Source: Rhodocyclus tenuis
Lineage (GTDB): Bacteria > Pseudomonadota > Gammaproteobacteria > Burkholderiales > Rhodocyclaceae
Reading direction: 5' to 3'
DNA: 64,000 nt
Assembly: GCF_014197755.1 (NCBI RefSeq)
Contig: NZ_JACIGE010000009.1
Span: forward strand, 120,941-184,940
The position numbers and the translations under genes were made by a program. Under the pieces are notes generated by a model that was not told where the DNA came from, did not search any database, and saw only the letters and a list, made by a program, of their open reading frames with translations. Positions 50,264-61,090 of this stretch are shown in pieces; position 1 is the stretch's first letter; each line of letters begins with the position of its first letter.

Positions 50264-51150
50264 ATCAAGCGCCGCGAGGATATCTTCGGCAGCTCCGGCG
50301 ACGGGGCTGTGATTCCCGCATCAAACGGATGATCTTCGCGTTTGAATATTTCGCGGATGCGTTGCACGTAGCCCCGTGTTTCGGGGAAGGGCGGAATGCC
50401 GTGGAAGCGTTCTACCGTTCCCTCGCCGGCATTGTAGGCTGCGGCGACGAGTGCGACATCGCCCTGGAAGTAGGCTAGCAGCCAGCGCAGGTAGGACAGT
50501 CCGCCGCGGATGTTCTGTTCGGGGTCGAAGGGTTTGCGCACATTGAAGCGCTCTGCCGTTTCCGGAATCAGCTGCATCAGCCCCTGCGCATTCTTCGGCG
50601 AAACGGCGCCGGGGTTGAAGTTCGATTCGGCGCGGATGATCGCCATTGCCAGCCGCGGCTGCACCCCGTAGTCGGGCGCCAGCTTCAGGACGATGTCCAT
50701 AAGCTTGCGTTGTTCGGGCGGCGCTGCGTCGACCAGATCGCTGCCCTCGCTGTCGAAAAGGCATGCAGGTGGCTTGCTCACCGGGTCTCCCACCTGACGC
50801 AACATGCGCTGCGACAGCTTGTCGCCCTGTTTTGCAGCCATCGTGAAGAAGTAGGCGGCTGTCGCATCGTCGCGGGCAATGCCGCGCCCGTTGGCGTACA
50901 TCCAGCCGAGCTCGTACTGCGCTTCAAGATCGCCAAGCCGCGCCGCTTCGCAATACAGTTGTACGGCTTTCGCCGGGTCACGGCTGACGCCATTGCCGCG
51001 CTCGAAGTCACGGGCTTCAAGGCGTAGCGCCGACGCGCGCAGGCTGCTGTCCGGCCCGGCGAATGCGGGTTCGGCGCAGGCAGCCATAACGAGCAGGGTG
51101 GCAAAGGCCCGGCGCGCGAGCTGCGAAGAGCTTTGCCTTGCAGAGTGCAT
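50260..51150 (-). CDS. Lytic transglycosylase with Sel1-like repeats
   Basis: A 296-residue exported protein. A signal peptide (FATLLVMAACAEPAFA) is followed by Sel1-type repeats (about 45-115: AVQLYCEAARLGDLEAQYELGWMYANG and AAYFFTMAAKQGD) and a C-terminal SLT domain with catalytic Glu175 in AIIRAESNFNPGAVSPKNAQGLMQL, then ALVAAAYNAGEG. It cleaves the glycan strand of peptidoglycan to leave 1,6-anhydro ends. It overlaps the downstream protease start by 4 bases and starts 8 bases after the UDP-sugar dehydrogenase, so the three are an operon. Peptidoglycan opening beside polysaccharide genes fits envelope remodelling or secretion. Confidence 0.9.
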   Translation of the reverse strand: MHSARQSSSQLARRAFATLLVMAACAEPAFAGPDSSLRASALRLEARDFERGNGVSRDPAKAVQLYCEAARLGDLEAQYELGWMYANGRGIARDDATAAYFFTMAAKQGDKLSQRMLRQVGDPVSKPPACLFDSEGSDLVDAAPPEQRKLMDIVLKLAPDYGVQPRLAMAIIRAESNFNPGAVSPKNAQGLMQLIPETAERFNVRKPFDPEQNIRGGLSYLRWLLAYFQGDVALVAAAYNAGEGTVERFHGIPPFPETRGYVQRIREIFKREDHPFDAGITAPSPELPKISSRRLM

Positions 51151-51158
51151 CGCTGCGC

Positions 51159-52439
<1,281 letters not shown>

Positions 52440-52507
52440 TATTTTCCCGGTGAGAATTAGTGAAAGTCAAAAACGATGATTGCGAAACCGGTGTATTGCC
52501 AACGGCC

Positions 52508-55282
52508 TCAGAGACCTTGCTGGAGTTTGGTGACTTCAGTCTGATTGGCAAACTTGTCGCCGAGCTTTGCCAAGGCATCGAGTTCCTTGCGCGCTTCGTC
52601 TTTCTTGCCGGCGCCGATCAGCACCCGCGCCAGATTCAACTGGATGTTCGCGGCCTGTGGTGCAATTGTCAGCGCCTTGCGCAGCAGTTCGATGGCTTTC
52701 GCCGATTCACCCTTTTCCGCGAGCAAGACGGCAAGGGTATCCATGAAAGCGGGCTGGTTTGGCGCCAGCTGATTCGACCTCTCGGCGTATTCAAGCGCCT
52801 TGGCCGACTTCAGCTTTCCGGACACCCAGGCGAGATTATTGAGTACCAGCGGATTGTTCGGCTGGATGTCCAGCGCCGCACGATAGCGTTGCGCCGCTTG
52901 CGCGTATTCCTCTCGGCCGTTGGCGATATCGCCCTGGTGCATGTGCAGGGCAATGTCTTTCGGGTGCTCACGGTGCCAGCCTGCGGCCATTTTTTCCGCT
53001 TCGGCAGCATTGCCCGAGGCAAGCAGTACCGAGTACAGCTTGACGGCAAGTTCGGGGGCGGCCGCCAGCTTCAGTGCGTTGCGGTAGGCTGAGTTTGCTT
53101 CGTTCCATTCCTTGGCGGCGGCGTGGACGTCGCCTTCAAAGGCAAAACCGCTGGCTTCCTTCGGTCGCTGCTTCTGGATTTCACGAGCCATGGCGAGGGC
53201 ATCGGCCGGCTTATTGCTATCAAGGGCCAACAGGATCAGTCCGCGTTGTGCCTCGATCAGGTCAGGCTTGATTTCCAGCGCCTTCTTCAGGCTCTTCGCC
53301 GCTTCGTCCTTGTTCTTGTTGGCCAGGTGAATTTCGGCGACGCGCAGCTGTGGCAGAGGCGATCCGGGTTGCAGTGCCGCCAGTTTGCCGAAGGTGACCA
53401 AGGACTGGTTGCTGTCACCGGCCAATTGTTGGGTGCGGCCAAGAGCGTCGAGGATTTCGGGCTTGTCGGGGATCGCAGCAATGGCATCGTTGGCAGCCGC
53501 CAGTGCTTTCTTGTTGTCCTTGGTGTTGATGTGGTACTGGATCAGCGCCAGCCGCGGCCCTGATTCACCCGGGTTGGCGGCGATCGCCTTGCCGATCAGG
53601 CCGGCAACTTCATCCGGTGTGCCGCCATTGGCTGCGCGCAGTTCTGCGAGTGCCAGCAGCGCCTGAGCATTTTTCGGGTCGGCGGCAAGTACGGAATCGA
53701 AACGCTTGCGCGCGTCATCCGGTTTCTTGTCGGCAAGGTCGAGAGCGGCCAGGCTTGCCGCCGCCGGAAAGAAGGCGTGGTTGATCGCGAGCGCCTTTTC
53801 AAAGCTCTGGCGTGCGGCCGGAACGTCTTTCTTGGCGAGCAGGGTACGTCCGCGCAGGTTGAAGGTCGCGGGGTTGTCAGGCTGTTTCTTGTCGAGGGCG
53901 TCGATGGCGCGCAGAGCCTTGTCCAGCTGATTGTTGCGCAGATAGGCCGCGATCAGCGCGAGATCAGCGGTCGTTCCTTTGTCGTTCGAAGAAATCTGCT
54001 CGAGTTCGGCGTAGGCGCCGGTGGTGTTGCCCTGCGCAAGGTGTGCCAGCGCCAGTGCCGTCTTTTTACCTGAATCGTTCGGTTCGAGTTTGCTCGCCTT
54101 GCTCAGGTATTCCGCGGCTTTGTTGGCGTCACCGCTTTGCAGATAAGCCTCGCCGGCGAGCGCCAGCAATGCGGCATCCTTGTCCACCTGATTGAGTACC
54201 GGTTGCAAGGCCGCGATCGCCTTGCTCGGCTGACCCGTGCGTAAATGGTTTGAAACAAGAAGTCGGCGTGCCAACGGCAATTGCGGTGCGGCTTGCAGCG
54301 CGCGGTTCAGGTAGGTTTCAGCTTGCGCGTAGGAGCGCAGCTGGAATTCGGCTGCGCCGGCGAGTTGCAGGACATTCGGGTTGTTGGGAGAGAATTTCAG
54401 CAATTGCTGCGCCAGTTCGCGCGTTGCCTTGTAATCCTTGCGCTGATAGGCGGCTTGCGCGTCGAGATAGATCGTCTGCGGATTTTGCGGCGCGATTTTC
54501 TTCAGCGCCTCGATGGCCTTGCCGGCTTCGTCAAACTTCTGTTGCTGGAAGAGGCTGGAGATGAGCGCGGAGTGGGCGGCCAGGAAATCCGGTCTGGTCT
54601 CGATCGCCTTGCGGAAGAAAAGCAGGCTCGCTTCAGTCTCGCCCTTGGCCGCCAGCAGGGCACCCTTGAGCAGCAGCGCGTCTTCATTCTTTGCGTCTTC
54701 GGCGAGCACGCTTTCGACGATGGCTTGCGCTTCATCGAGGTTCTGGGCAGAGGCCTTGTTGCGCGCATCGAGCAGTTTGGCTGGCGCGTAATCCGGCTGC
54801 GCCGCCAGCGCCGCAGCCAGTGCCTTCGCTGCCGCTTCTTTGTCGCCCTGAACAGCGTAGGCGATGCTCAGCGTCGTTTTCAGATTCGCTTGCGCTTCCC
54901 CGGCAGTCAGTTCGGCCTTGGCGAATTCGTCGGTGACTTTCTTCGGCTGTCCGGTGGATAGAACTGTTCTGGCGAGCAGCGGCAGCGTCTGCTCATTGGC
55001 GTAGCGAAGATCAAAGGCTTTGCGCAGTTCGACTTCGGCACCGCTGACATCGCCGCTGTCGAGCAGCGCCTTGCCCAGCAAAAAGCGGGCTTCGCCGAGA
55101 TTCGGATCCTTTTGCAACGCGTTCTTCAGCTGGATGATCGCTGCCTTATTGTCGTGTTTGGCGATGAAGTCCTTGCCCGAAGCGATCAGGGTTTGCGGAT
55201 TGTCATCGTTGCAGCCGCCGAGCAAGCCGGAGAGCAGAACGGCGGAAATCGCCACCGCCAGTGTGGAGTTGCGCATTTTCAT
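52508..55282 (-). CDS. prsT: PEP-CTERM system TPR-repeat lipoprotein PrsT
   Basis: A 924-residue outer-envelope lipoprotein: signal with lipobox LLGGC (acylated Cys 24) followed by over twenty TPR-like helical pairs (for example ALQKDPNLGEARFLLGKALLDSGD; APNQPAFMDTLAVLLAEKGES). The length, lipobox and position match PrsT, the TPR protein found beside prsK and prsR in exosortase/PEP-CTERM genomes, with a proposed role in polysaccharide export or assembly. ATG 55282 lacks a strong ribosome site. It lies 26 bases downstream of prsR, likely the same transcript. Confidence 0.88.
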   Translation of the reverse strand: MKMRNSTLAVAISAVLLSGLLGGCNDDNPQTLIASGKDFIAKHDNKAAIIQLKNALQKDPNLGEARFLLGKALLDSGDVSGAEVELRKAFDLRYANEQTLPLLARTVLSTGQPKKVTDEFAKAELTAGEAQANLKTTLSIAYAVQGDKEAAAKALAAALAAQPDYAPAKLLDARNKASAQNLDEAQAIVESVLAEDAKNEDALLLKGALLAAKGETEASLLFFRKAIETRPDFLAAHSALISSLFQQQKFDEAGKAIEALKKIAPQNPQTIYLDAQAAYQRKDYKATRELAQQLLKFSPNNPNVLQLAGAAEFQLRSYAQAETYLNRALQAAPQLPLARRLLVSNHLRTGQPSKAIAALQPVLNQVDKDAALLALAGEAYLQSGDANKAAEYLSKASKLEPNDSGKKTALALAHLAQGNTTGAYAELEQISSNDKGTTADLALIAAYLRNNQLDKALRAIDALDKKQPDNPATFNLRGRTLLAKKDVPAARQSFEKALAINHAFFPAAASLAALDLADKKPDDARKRFDSVLAADPKNAQALLALAELRAANGGTPDEVAGLIGKAIAANPGESGPRLALIQYHINTKDNKKALAAANDAIAAIPDKPEILDALGRTQQLAGDSNQSLVTFGKLAALQPGSPLPQLRVAEIHLANKNKDEAAKSLKKALEIKPDLIEAQRGLILLALDSNKPADALAMAREIQKQRPKEASGFAFEGDVHAAAKEWNEANSAYRNALKLAAAPELAVKLYSVLLASGNAAEAEKMAAGWHREHPKDIALHMHQGDIANGREEYAQAAQRYRAALDIQPNNPLVLNNLAWVSGKLKSAKALEYAERSNQLAPNQPAFMDTLAVLLAEKGESAKAIELLRKALTIAPQAANIQLNLARVLIGAGKKDEARKELDALAKLGDKFANQTEVTKLQQGL

Positions 55283-55308
55283 GAACGTTGTCTTTCGCAG
55301 ATGAAGTT

Positions 55309-56667
55309 CTATTTCAAACCGAGGCGGTGCATGAGGTCGTACAGGGTCGGTCGGCTGATGCCGAGAATCTCGGCGGCGCGCACCAGATTGCCATCCGTGC
55401 GCCCCAGTGCTTTTTGCACTGCCTGACGTTCAGCGTCCTCGCGGATGCGGCGCAGATCAATGAAATCCTCGTCGCTCTCGGTCACCGATTCGAGGCTGAC
55501 ATCTTCCGCCGTGATTTGCATGCCGTCGGCCATGATTACCGCCCGCTTGATGCAGTTCTCTAGTTCGCGGACATTGCCCGGCCAGCTATGCGCTTCAACA
55601 GCGCGGATCGCATCTTCAGTCAATGTCATGCTACCGCGATTTTGCTCGGCCGAAAAACGGCGGACAAATGCGTGCGCCAGCAGGGCGGCGTCTCCCTTGC
55701 GTTCGCGCAATGCGGGGATGTTGACGACGATTTCGGCGAGGCGATAGAAAAGGTCTTCACGGAAGCGTCCTTCCCTGATCAGCGATTTCAGATCCTGGTG
55801 GGTCGCGCAGACGATGCGTACGTCCACCGGAATTTCCTGGCGGCCACCGACGCGCTCAACGACGCGTTCCTGCAGGAAGCGGAGCAGCTTTGCCTGCAGC
55901 GGATGCGGCAGGTCGCCGATTTCGTCGAGCATCAGCGTGCCGCCATTGGCACTTTCGATTTTCCCTGGCGTGGTCTTGGCGGCGCCTGTAAACGCCCCCT
56001 TCTCGTAGCCGAACAGTTCGCTCTCAAGCAGATGCTCGGGAATGGCGGCGCAGTTGATGGCAACAAATCGCCCGTTTTTTCGCGGCGAGGCTTCGTGCAA
56101 GCCACGCGCCAGCACTTCCTTGCCCGTTCCACTTTCGCCGAGCAGGAGCACGGTGACGTTGCTGCTGGCCATTTTCTCGATGTTGCGGCAAACGCGCAGC
56201 AGCCCGGCATCGCCGGTAATCAGTCCGGCAAGAGCCGGCGGATGTTGCGCCGCTTGCAGGCGGCGGTTCTCCTGTTGCAGATCATGCAGGCGAAAGGCGC
56301 GCTCGATGGTCAGTGCCAGCAGTTCGGGCTCGAATGGTTTGGCAAAGAAGTCATAGGCGCCAAGCCCGATTGCGCGCAAGGCGTTGCTCCGGTCGTTCTG
56401 TCCGGTAAGGACGATGATCTTGGTATCGGGGGCCGCTGCCAGTGTCTGTTCGAGCAGACGAAATCCCTCGGATACCGAATCGGCCGCGGGCGGCAAACCA
56501 AGATCCATGGTGACGACGGCCGGGCAGTAGCGATGAATCTGCGCCAGCGCACTTTCCCGGTCGCCCGCCGTTAGCGTATCGAACTGATCAAGCGACCAGC
56601 GCATCTGCTTCTGCAATGCCGGGTCATCCTCGACGATGAGCAGCGGCCGGTTTTTTTCCGTGCTCAC
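55309..56667 (-). CDS. prsR: PEP-CTERM sigma-54-dependent response regulator PrsR
   Basis: A 452-residue NtrC-type activator. Receiver with Asp55 (VVTMDLGLPP), AAA domain with Walker A GESGTGKE (177-184), the sigma-54 contact GAFTGA (224-229), Walker B GGTLMLDEIGDLP, and a Fis-type helix-turn-helix at the end (AAEILGISRPTLYDLMHRLG). It would activate sigma-54 promoters of exopolysaccharide and PEP-CTERM genes when phosphorylated by PrsK. GTG 56667 overlaps the prsK stop (GTGA) and has AAGGAGG as ribosome site. Confidence 0.92.
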   Translation of the reverse strand: MSTEKNRPLLIVEDDPALQKQMRWSLDQFDTLTAGDRESALAQIHRYCPAVVTMDLGLPPAADSVSEGFRLLEQTLAAAPDTKIIVLTGQNDRSNALRAIGLGAYDFFAKPFEPELLALTIERAFRLHDLQQENRRLQAAQHPPALAGLITGDAGLLRVCRNIEKMASSNVTVLLLGESGTGKEVLARGLHEASPRKNGRFVAINCAAIPEHLLESELFGYEKGAFTGAAKTTPGKIESANGGTLMLDEIGDLPHPLQAKLLRFLQERVVERVGGRQEIPVDVRIVCATHQDLKSLIREGRFREDLFYRLAEIVVNIPALRERKGDAALLAHAFVRRFSAEQNRGSMTLTEDAIRAVEAHSWPGNVRELENCIKRAVIMADGMQITAEDVSLESVTESDEDFIDLRRIREDAERQAVQKALGRTDGNLVRAAEILGISRPTLYDLMHRLGLK

Positions 56668-58781
56668 GCTGCCTCCTTCTCGCCGAGATCCGACGCTGTA
56701 CGCAATTCAAACAGCGGCAGCATCAAGGTGATACGCGTTCCTTCGCCCACCTGACTGTCAACGTGCATTTCCCCACCCAATTCACGTATGTACTGAGAGC
56801 TTTCGTAGGCACCGATGCCCATGCCTGCCTGCTTGGTGCTCTGAAACGGTTTGAAGAGTCGCTCACGGATGAATTCGGGGCTCATCCCGTGGCCGCTGTC
56901 ACCGATTTCGAGTGCGGCACGATCCCCCTTTTTTTTCAGCGATATCCAGACCTTGCCGCTATTGTCGGTCGCATCCAGCGCATTCTGCACGAGATGCCCG
57001 ATCACCCGCTCGAGGCGGTTTTCATGGCCCCGCGTCGCCAGGCGGTCCTGAATCACCAGTTCGACAGGTCGCCCCTGGTCCATTTTCTCTTTCTGGATGC
57101 GCTGGATGAGCTCCGGCAAGCTGACACCGCAGGCGGTACCGGGCGGTGTCGCCCCTTCGCGCAATTGCATCATCAGTTGCCGCATGCGCTCAACCGAATG
57201 TCCGACGGTCATCAGCATGTCTTCCTGGAACTCGGGATTGTCGCGGTGCCTCTCGGCGTTGCGCAGCATCAGTGCCAACTGGGTCACGATGTTCTTCAGG
57301 TCGTGTACGACGAAAGCCGACATCTTGTTGAAGGCGTCGAACTTGCGTGCCTCAAGCAGGGCCTCGGTGGCCTGCATCCTCGCCAGAAAGCCGGCCGCTT
57401 GGCAGCCGGCCGTACGTAGCAGATCATTGACTTCCCAATTAACGTCGATCGTCGTACGCGAACTGGCGAGAATGACGAAGCCGATCATCTCGTTGCCGAC
57501 CATCAACGGTACCACCAGCCAGGCGTTTGCCATGTGCGAGAGCCAATCCGGAATCTCCAGTTCACGGTAACGGCTCGGATGGCAGCGGTACTCCTCAAGA
57601 TTGATGATCCAGCCGCTGTCGAGCAGGAAGCGCGTCAAGGAGCTGTTGGCGGCCTCGTTACTTGAACATTCCGGAACATTCCAGCGCGCGTTCTGGCGAT
57701 AGGATTCATTGCTTGCATCACGTAGCCAGAGCGTACCGGCGGGGCTTTCGACCATGTTGGCCAGGCCGCGAATGACTTGCTGCCCCATTCCCTGAGGCGA
57801 ATCCTCGGCCGACAGGGTGTGCGTGAAGCGCAGCCATTCTTCGCGATAATCGTATCGATAGCTGAACAGGTGTTTGCCGACCAGCACACGCAGCTTCGCG
57901 CGCATTGCGCCGGACACACCGAGAACACCCAGGCCGAGAATGGCGGCACAGACGAGTCCCAATTGCAGCGCGCGTCCCCAGTCGCCGCCGAAATAACGGA
58001 CGTAGTAACCGATGCCGGCCATGAACAGCAGATACAAGCCGGCAATCAGCAGCGTTACCGAGTGAAAGGCGGCTTTTTGCGAAAGCCGGATTTTCGATGT
58101 CCAGTTACGGCTGCGCAGCGTCGCCAGAACGAGCAGCGGCGTTGTCAGTGCGTGGATGAAGCCGCGCACGACCAGTGCATCGCCATCAATCCTGCTGAAC
58201 ATCAGCGCGTCGGAAAACAGATAGATATCGAAGATGAACTGGCCGGCCAGCCCAAGGCACAAGGGCTTGACGTTCCAGAGCGAGTCGTCGGCGACGGCAC
58301 GGAACAGTTGCTCAATGAGCACAAGCGCCAGAACCGGCATGGCCAGACTGTGAAACAGGCTTAACCGCAGCCACTGTTCGGGAATCAGCCAGCCGAACGC
58401 GAGAGAAAGCTGCAGCGCGATGCCTGCGAGGATCATTGCCACGCAGGCAGCGACCATCCCGCCGCGAACTGTGATGGCTTTTCTTGCTTGCGCCTGGGTG
58501 GGCGGAATCAGCAGAAAGATAAGGAAGGCATACCAGGCACCGTGTCGGCAGATGTCGGCAAGCGATGCGAGAACAGCTGCCGAAGCGCTTTCGCTGGAGA
58601 GAGCAAAGGCAGTCAGGGCGGCCCACAAGGCCGACAGGGCAACGGCCAGCAGCATGGTTTTTGATCTTTTGCCGGAACGCCATTCATCGCCCAGCGACAA
58701 AAGATAGGTCGACAGCAGCGCATAAGCGCCGGCGGCAAGTCCCGAACTCCAGACAATCAGCGAAGCCGATTCAGTATTCAT
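56664..58781 (-). CDS. prsK: PEP-CTERM system histidine kinase PrsK
   Basis: A 705-residue membrane sensor kinase: about eight to nine N-terminal helices (to about residue 290), a GAF-like region (PAGTLWLRDASN; WLVVPLMVGNEMIGFVIL), dimerisation helix with phospho-acceptor His near 493 (FVVHDLKNIVTQL) and HATPase_c (N-box VIGHLVQNALDATDN, G-box EIGDSGHGMSPEF, MGIGAYESSQYI). The HDLKN form of the H-box and helix count match PrsK. It is the partner of PrsR, which overlaps its stop by 4 bases. It heads the prsK-R-T run. Confidence 0.92.
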   Translation of the reverse strand: MNTESASLIVWSSGLAAGAYALLSTYLLSLGDEWRSGKRSKTMLLAVALSALWAALTAFALSSESASAAVLASLADICRHGAWYAFLIFLLIPPTQAQARKAITVRGGMVAACVAMILAGIALQLSLAFGWLIPEQWLRLSLFHSLAMPVLALVLIEQLFRAVADDSLWNVKPLCLGLAGQFIFDIYLFSDALMFSRIDGDALVVRGFIHALTTPLLVLATLRSRNWTSKIRLSQKAAFHSVTLLIAGLYLLFMAGIGYYVRYFGGDWGRALQLGLVCAAILGLGVLGVSGAMRAKLRVLVGKHLFSYRYDYREEWLRFTHTLSAEDSPQGMGQQVIRGLANMVESPAGTLWLRDASNESYRQNARWNVPECSSNEAANSSLTRFLLDSGWIINLEEYRCHPSRYRELEIPDWLSHMANAWLVVPLMVGNEMIGFVILASSRTTIDVNWEVNDLLRTAGCQAAGFLARMQATEALLEARKFDAFNKMSAFVVHDLKNIVTQLALMLRNAERHRDNPEFQEDMLMTVGHSVERMRQLMMQLREGATPPGTACGVSLPELIQRIQKEKMDQGRPVELVIQDRLATRGHENRLERVIGHLVQNALDATDNSGKVWISLKKKGDRAALEIGDSGHGMSPEFIRERLFKPFQSTKQAGMGIGAYESSQYIRELGGEMHVDSQVGEGTRITLMLPLFELRTASDLGEKEAA

Positions 58782-58872
58782 GCACTATCGTTAAGCGTTA
58801 CAGCAGGAGCTGTGGAGGGGCAGGTTCTATTGTATAGTCACGAATGGTCGTCACGCCCGGAATGCTCAGGTC

Positions 58873-59322
58873 ATGAAGAGGCTCAGGCTGGTGCCGACGG
58901 AGGCAACGCCGGGAATGCTTGAAGCTGGGGGTAGTGCTGGCGCACGCGAGCAGATGAAAACCGGTTCAATGAATACCAATGTTATTTACCGCGCGATGCT
59001 TGCTGCTGCGCCAGAGCCGCCGCGGCAGAAGCCGGTGGCGTATCTGAAAAAAAACGAGGCGATGGGGCTGATCAAGGTCGATATGTACCCCTACTTCGAT
59101 GCCTGGATGGCGCCGTCGAGTGCCTGGAGCGTCAGTCCTCTCTACCTGCATCCGGCCGAAGACGAGCTCCTGCGTCTGCGCGAACAGCGCGACAGCTTGC
59201 TGGCGGCCTTGCGCGATTGCTCTTCTCTGGTCGAGGGCAACGGGGCAGGCCGCGCCAACGAGCTTGCGCTGGAGAAGGCGCGCGCCGCCATCGCTAAAGC
59301 GCTCTCGGGGCAGCATCGCTGA
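58873..59322 (+). CDS. Hypothetical protein with phage-like sequence features
   Basis: A 149-residue protein of unknown function. ATEATPGMLEAGGSAGAREQ (in fact VPTEATPGMLEAGG) followed by NVIYRAMLAAAPEPPRQKPVAY resembles a motif common in small prophage-encoded proteins (x-YRAMLAAAP). The C-terminal half has a coiled-coil-like helix (EDELLRLREQRDSLLAALRDCSSLV). No signal peptide or membrane segment. It is on the plus strand between minus-strand prsK and the sugar transferase, with no partner gene. A TATAGT at 58833-58838 could be its -10, without a clear -35. It may be a remnant or a moron gene. Confidence 0.55.
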   Translation: MKRLRLVPTEATPGMLEAGGSAGAREQMKTGSMNTNVIYRAMLAAAPEPPRQKPVAYLKKNEAMGLIKVDMYPYFDAWMAPSSAWSVSPLYLHPAEDELLRLREQRDSLLAALRDCSSLVEGNGAGRANELALEKARAAIAKALSGQHR

Positions 59323-59331
59323 ACCCCGCCC

Positions 59332-60714
59332 TCAGTGGGCGCCCTTGCCGGTGAGGACGACGCCAACCGTTTCAAAGAGTACGACCATGTCGAGAAACAA
59401 GGAATTGTTCTTGATGTAGTAAAGGTCGTATTGAAGCTTATTGGCTGAATCTTCAACGGTGGCACCATAGTGATAGCGTACTTGCGCCCAGCCGCTCACT
59501 CCCGGCTTGACACTGTGCCGGACGGCGTAAAAGGGAATTTCCTTGGTCAGCTGATCGACAAAGTAAGGGCGCTCGGGACGTGGTCCGACAAGGCTCATGT
59601 CCCCCTTCAGCACACTGAACAGTTGCGGCAATTCGTCGATGCGCAACTTGCGGATGATCCTGCCGACACGGGTCACGCGATCGTCCTGTGCCGCCGCCCA
59701 CACCGGTTTGCCGTCCTTTTCGGCGTCGCGACGCATGCTGCGGAACTTGATGACCTTGAACAGTCGTCCATTGAGCCCCACGCGTTCCTGCCGATAAAGC
59801 AGAGGGAAGCCGTTTTCAGCAGCGATGAACGCAGCGGTTACCGCCATGATCGGCAGCGCGAGCACGATGAGCAAGGACGCAAAAAACAGATCGAACAGTC
59901 GCTTCAGCGCTGTTCGTACCCGGCCCTGGCGGAAACCGTCACCAAAGATCAGCCAGCCTGCGTAAAGCGAGTCAAGACGAATCTGGCCGAGCGTCTGTTC
60001 GAAATGGCTCGCCAGATCAAGAACGCGAATTCCCTGGAGCTTGCAGTCGAGCAGTTCGCGTAGCGGCATTGCACCGCCGCGGCGCTCGGAAATGGCGACG
60101 ACGATCTCGTCGGCCCTGAGCGTCCGCGCGGTATCTGCGAGCGATTGCTGGCTGGCAATGACCATGTTCCTCGGAACACTGACCTGCTCTTCGTTCGGGC
60201 AGGGAAAAAAGCCGAGAATCATCGCCGAGGGATCGGATTTTTCAAGGGCTTGCTGAACCTGCAAGGCCGCGGCGCCGGTGCCGAACACGAGAATGCGGCG
60301 TGTCAGGATCCCCGATACCGCTGTGTGATTGGAACCGACGCGGGCAACGAGCATGCCGAAAACCGCAGACAAGGCTGACAACTGCATGAAGTCCTTGTCG
60401 ACACCGGTCATCGGCATGATTGCATAGATGCCGTATGCGAGCGGGATCGCCAGATAGATGGAGACGACGGCGAGAGCCGAACTTTGCAGGATGCTGCGCT
60501 TGATATAGCGCTGATAGAAGCCGAGTAGGGAATTGACGACCAGCATGGCGACGCCAAGCAAGGCGCTGAATACGAGTATCTGCTGGCGGTCCGCCGGAAA
60601 CGTGTTGCCGATCCAGAGCACGGCAACCAGCAGGCCAATGGTGACGAAGGAGAAGTCGAAAAGCATTTGCGCCAGCGAACGCCAGCGTAACCAGTGATTG
60701 AATAGTCGGACCAC
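59332..60714 (-). CDS. Exopolysaccharide sugar transferase, PEP-CTERM type
   Basis: A 460-residue polyprenyl-phosphate hexose-1-phosphate transferase, the first step of a lipid-linked polysaccharide. The N-terminal part has about four or five helices (FSFVTIGLLVAVLWIG; ILVFSALLGVAMLVVNSLLG) and a CoA-binding-like domain (RRILVFGTGAAALQVQQAL). The C-terminal catalytic part has KRLFDLFFASLLIVLALPIM, RQERVGLNGRLFKVIKFRSM, RKLRIDELPQLFSVLKGDMSLVGPRPE and PGVSGWAQVRYHYG. This matches sugar transferases named PEP-CTERM-associated (EpsB-like). Start GTG 60714 has no strong ribosome site. It is convergent with the orphan gene and divergent from the acyltransferase. Confidence 0.9.
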   Translation of the reverse strand: MVRLFNHWLRWRSLAQMLFDFSFVTIGLLVAVLWIGNTFPADRQQILVFSALLGVAMLVVNSLLGFYQRYIKRSILQSSALAVVSIYLAIPLAYGIYAIMPMTGVDKDFMQLSALSAVFGMLVARVGSNHTAVSGILTRRILVFGTGAAALQVQQALEKSDPSAMILGFFPCPNEEQVSVPRNMVIASQQSLADTARTLRADEIVVAISERRGGAMPLRELLDCKLQGIRVLDLASHFEQTLGQIRLDSLYAGWLIFGDGFRQGRVRTALKRLFDLFFASLLIVLALPIMAVTAAFIAAENGFPLLYRQERVGLNGRLFKVIKFRSMRRDAEKDGKPVWAAAQDDRVTRVGRIIRKLRIDELPQLFSVLKGDMSLVGPRPERPYFVDQLTKEIPFYAVRHSVKPGVSGWAQVRYHYGATVEDSANKLQYDLYYIKNNSLFLDMVVLFETVGVVLTGKGAH

Positions 60715-61090
60715 GTCAAACCCCTGCTTTGAACCTTCTGATCTTCAGATCTTCGCAAAAAGACCACCGGCAAGCGTGTGCTTTTCAACTACGACTCATG
60801 CGGCAGAATGCTATGAGCAAGTCGAAGCGAGTGACAGGAACTAATTCACATATGCTTGCCATCTGTCATTGGCTGTTTCTGGTGCTGACCGTCGGCGCGT
60901 CGGATTGTACGCATTCGTACGGTTGAAAGCTCTAGCATAAAGGCTAGGGCGCCTTCGGAACGGGAACGTTCGCAGCGCTTTCCTTGCTAAGATTTGCCGC
61001 GGGAAGCAACGTCCCGGCTTGCTTTTGCCGCCCGCGAAAGATGAGACAATGTTCCCAACCCCATGTCCCGCGCGACATTAAGGATGTTCG
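60715..61090. other. Divergent intergenic region, sugar transferase and acyltransferase
   Basis: Contains no convincing gene: a plus-strand open frame at 60729-60926 has no ribosome site and no known motif. It holds a 5-bp inverted repeat GTACG-CATT-CGTAC (60907-60920) that overlaps a minus-strand TACAAT (60909-60904), a possible -10 toward the sugar transferase, and a short direct repeat GATCTTC-A-GATCTTC near 60740-60754. No sigma-54 promoter (GG-N10-GC) was recognised here, although PrsR-controlled genes would be expected to have one. Confidence 0.4.

Noticed and set aside
52440..52507. Sigma-54 promoter upstream of the UDP-sugar dehydrogenase (TGGCA...TTTCGC on minus strand)
   Set aside because: The GG and GC elements are 15 bases apart instead of 10, so it does not fit the -24/-12 pattern.
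60729..60926. 65-codon open frame in the sugar transferase/acyltransferase spacer
   Set aside because: No ribosome site, no family match and an unlikely composition; a hydrophobic piece (LAICHWLFLVLTVGAS) alone is not enough.
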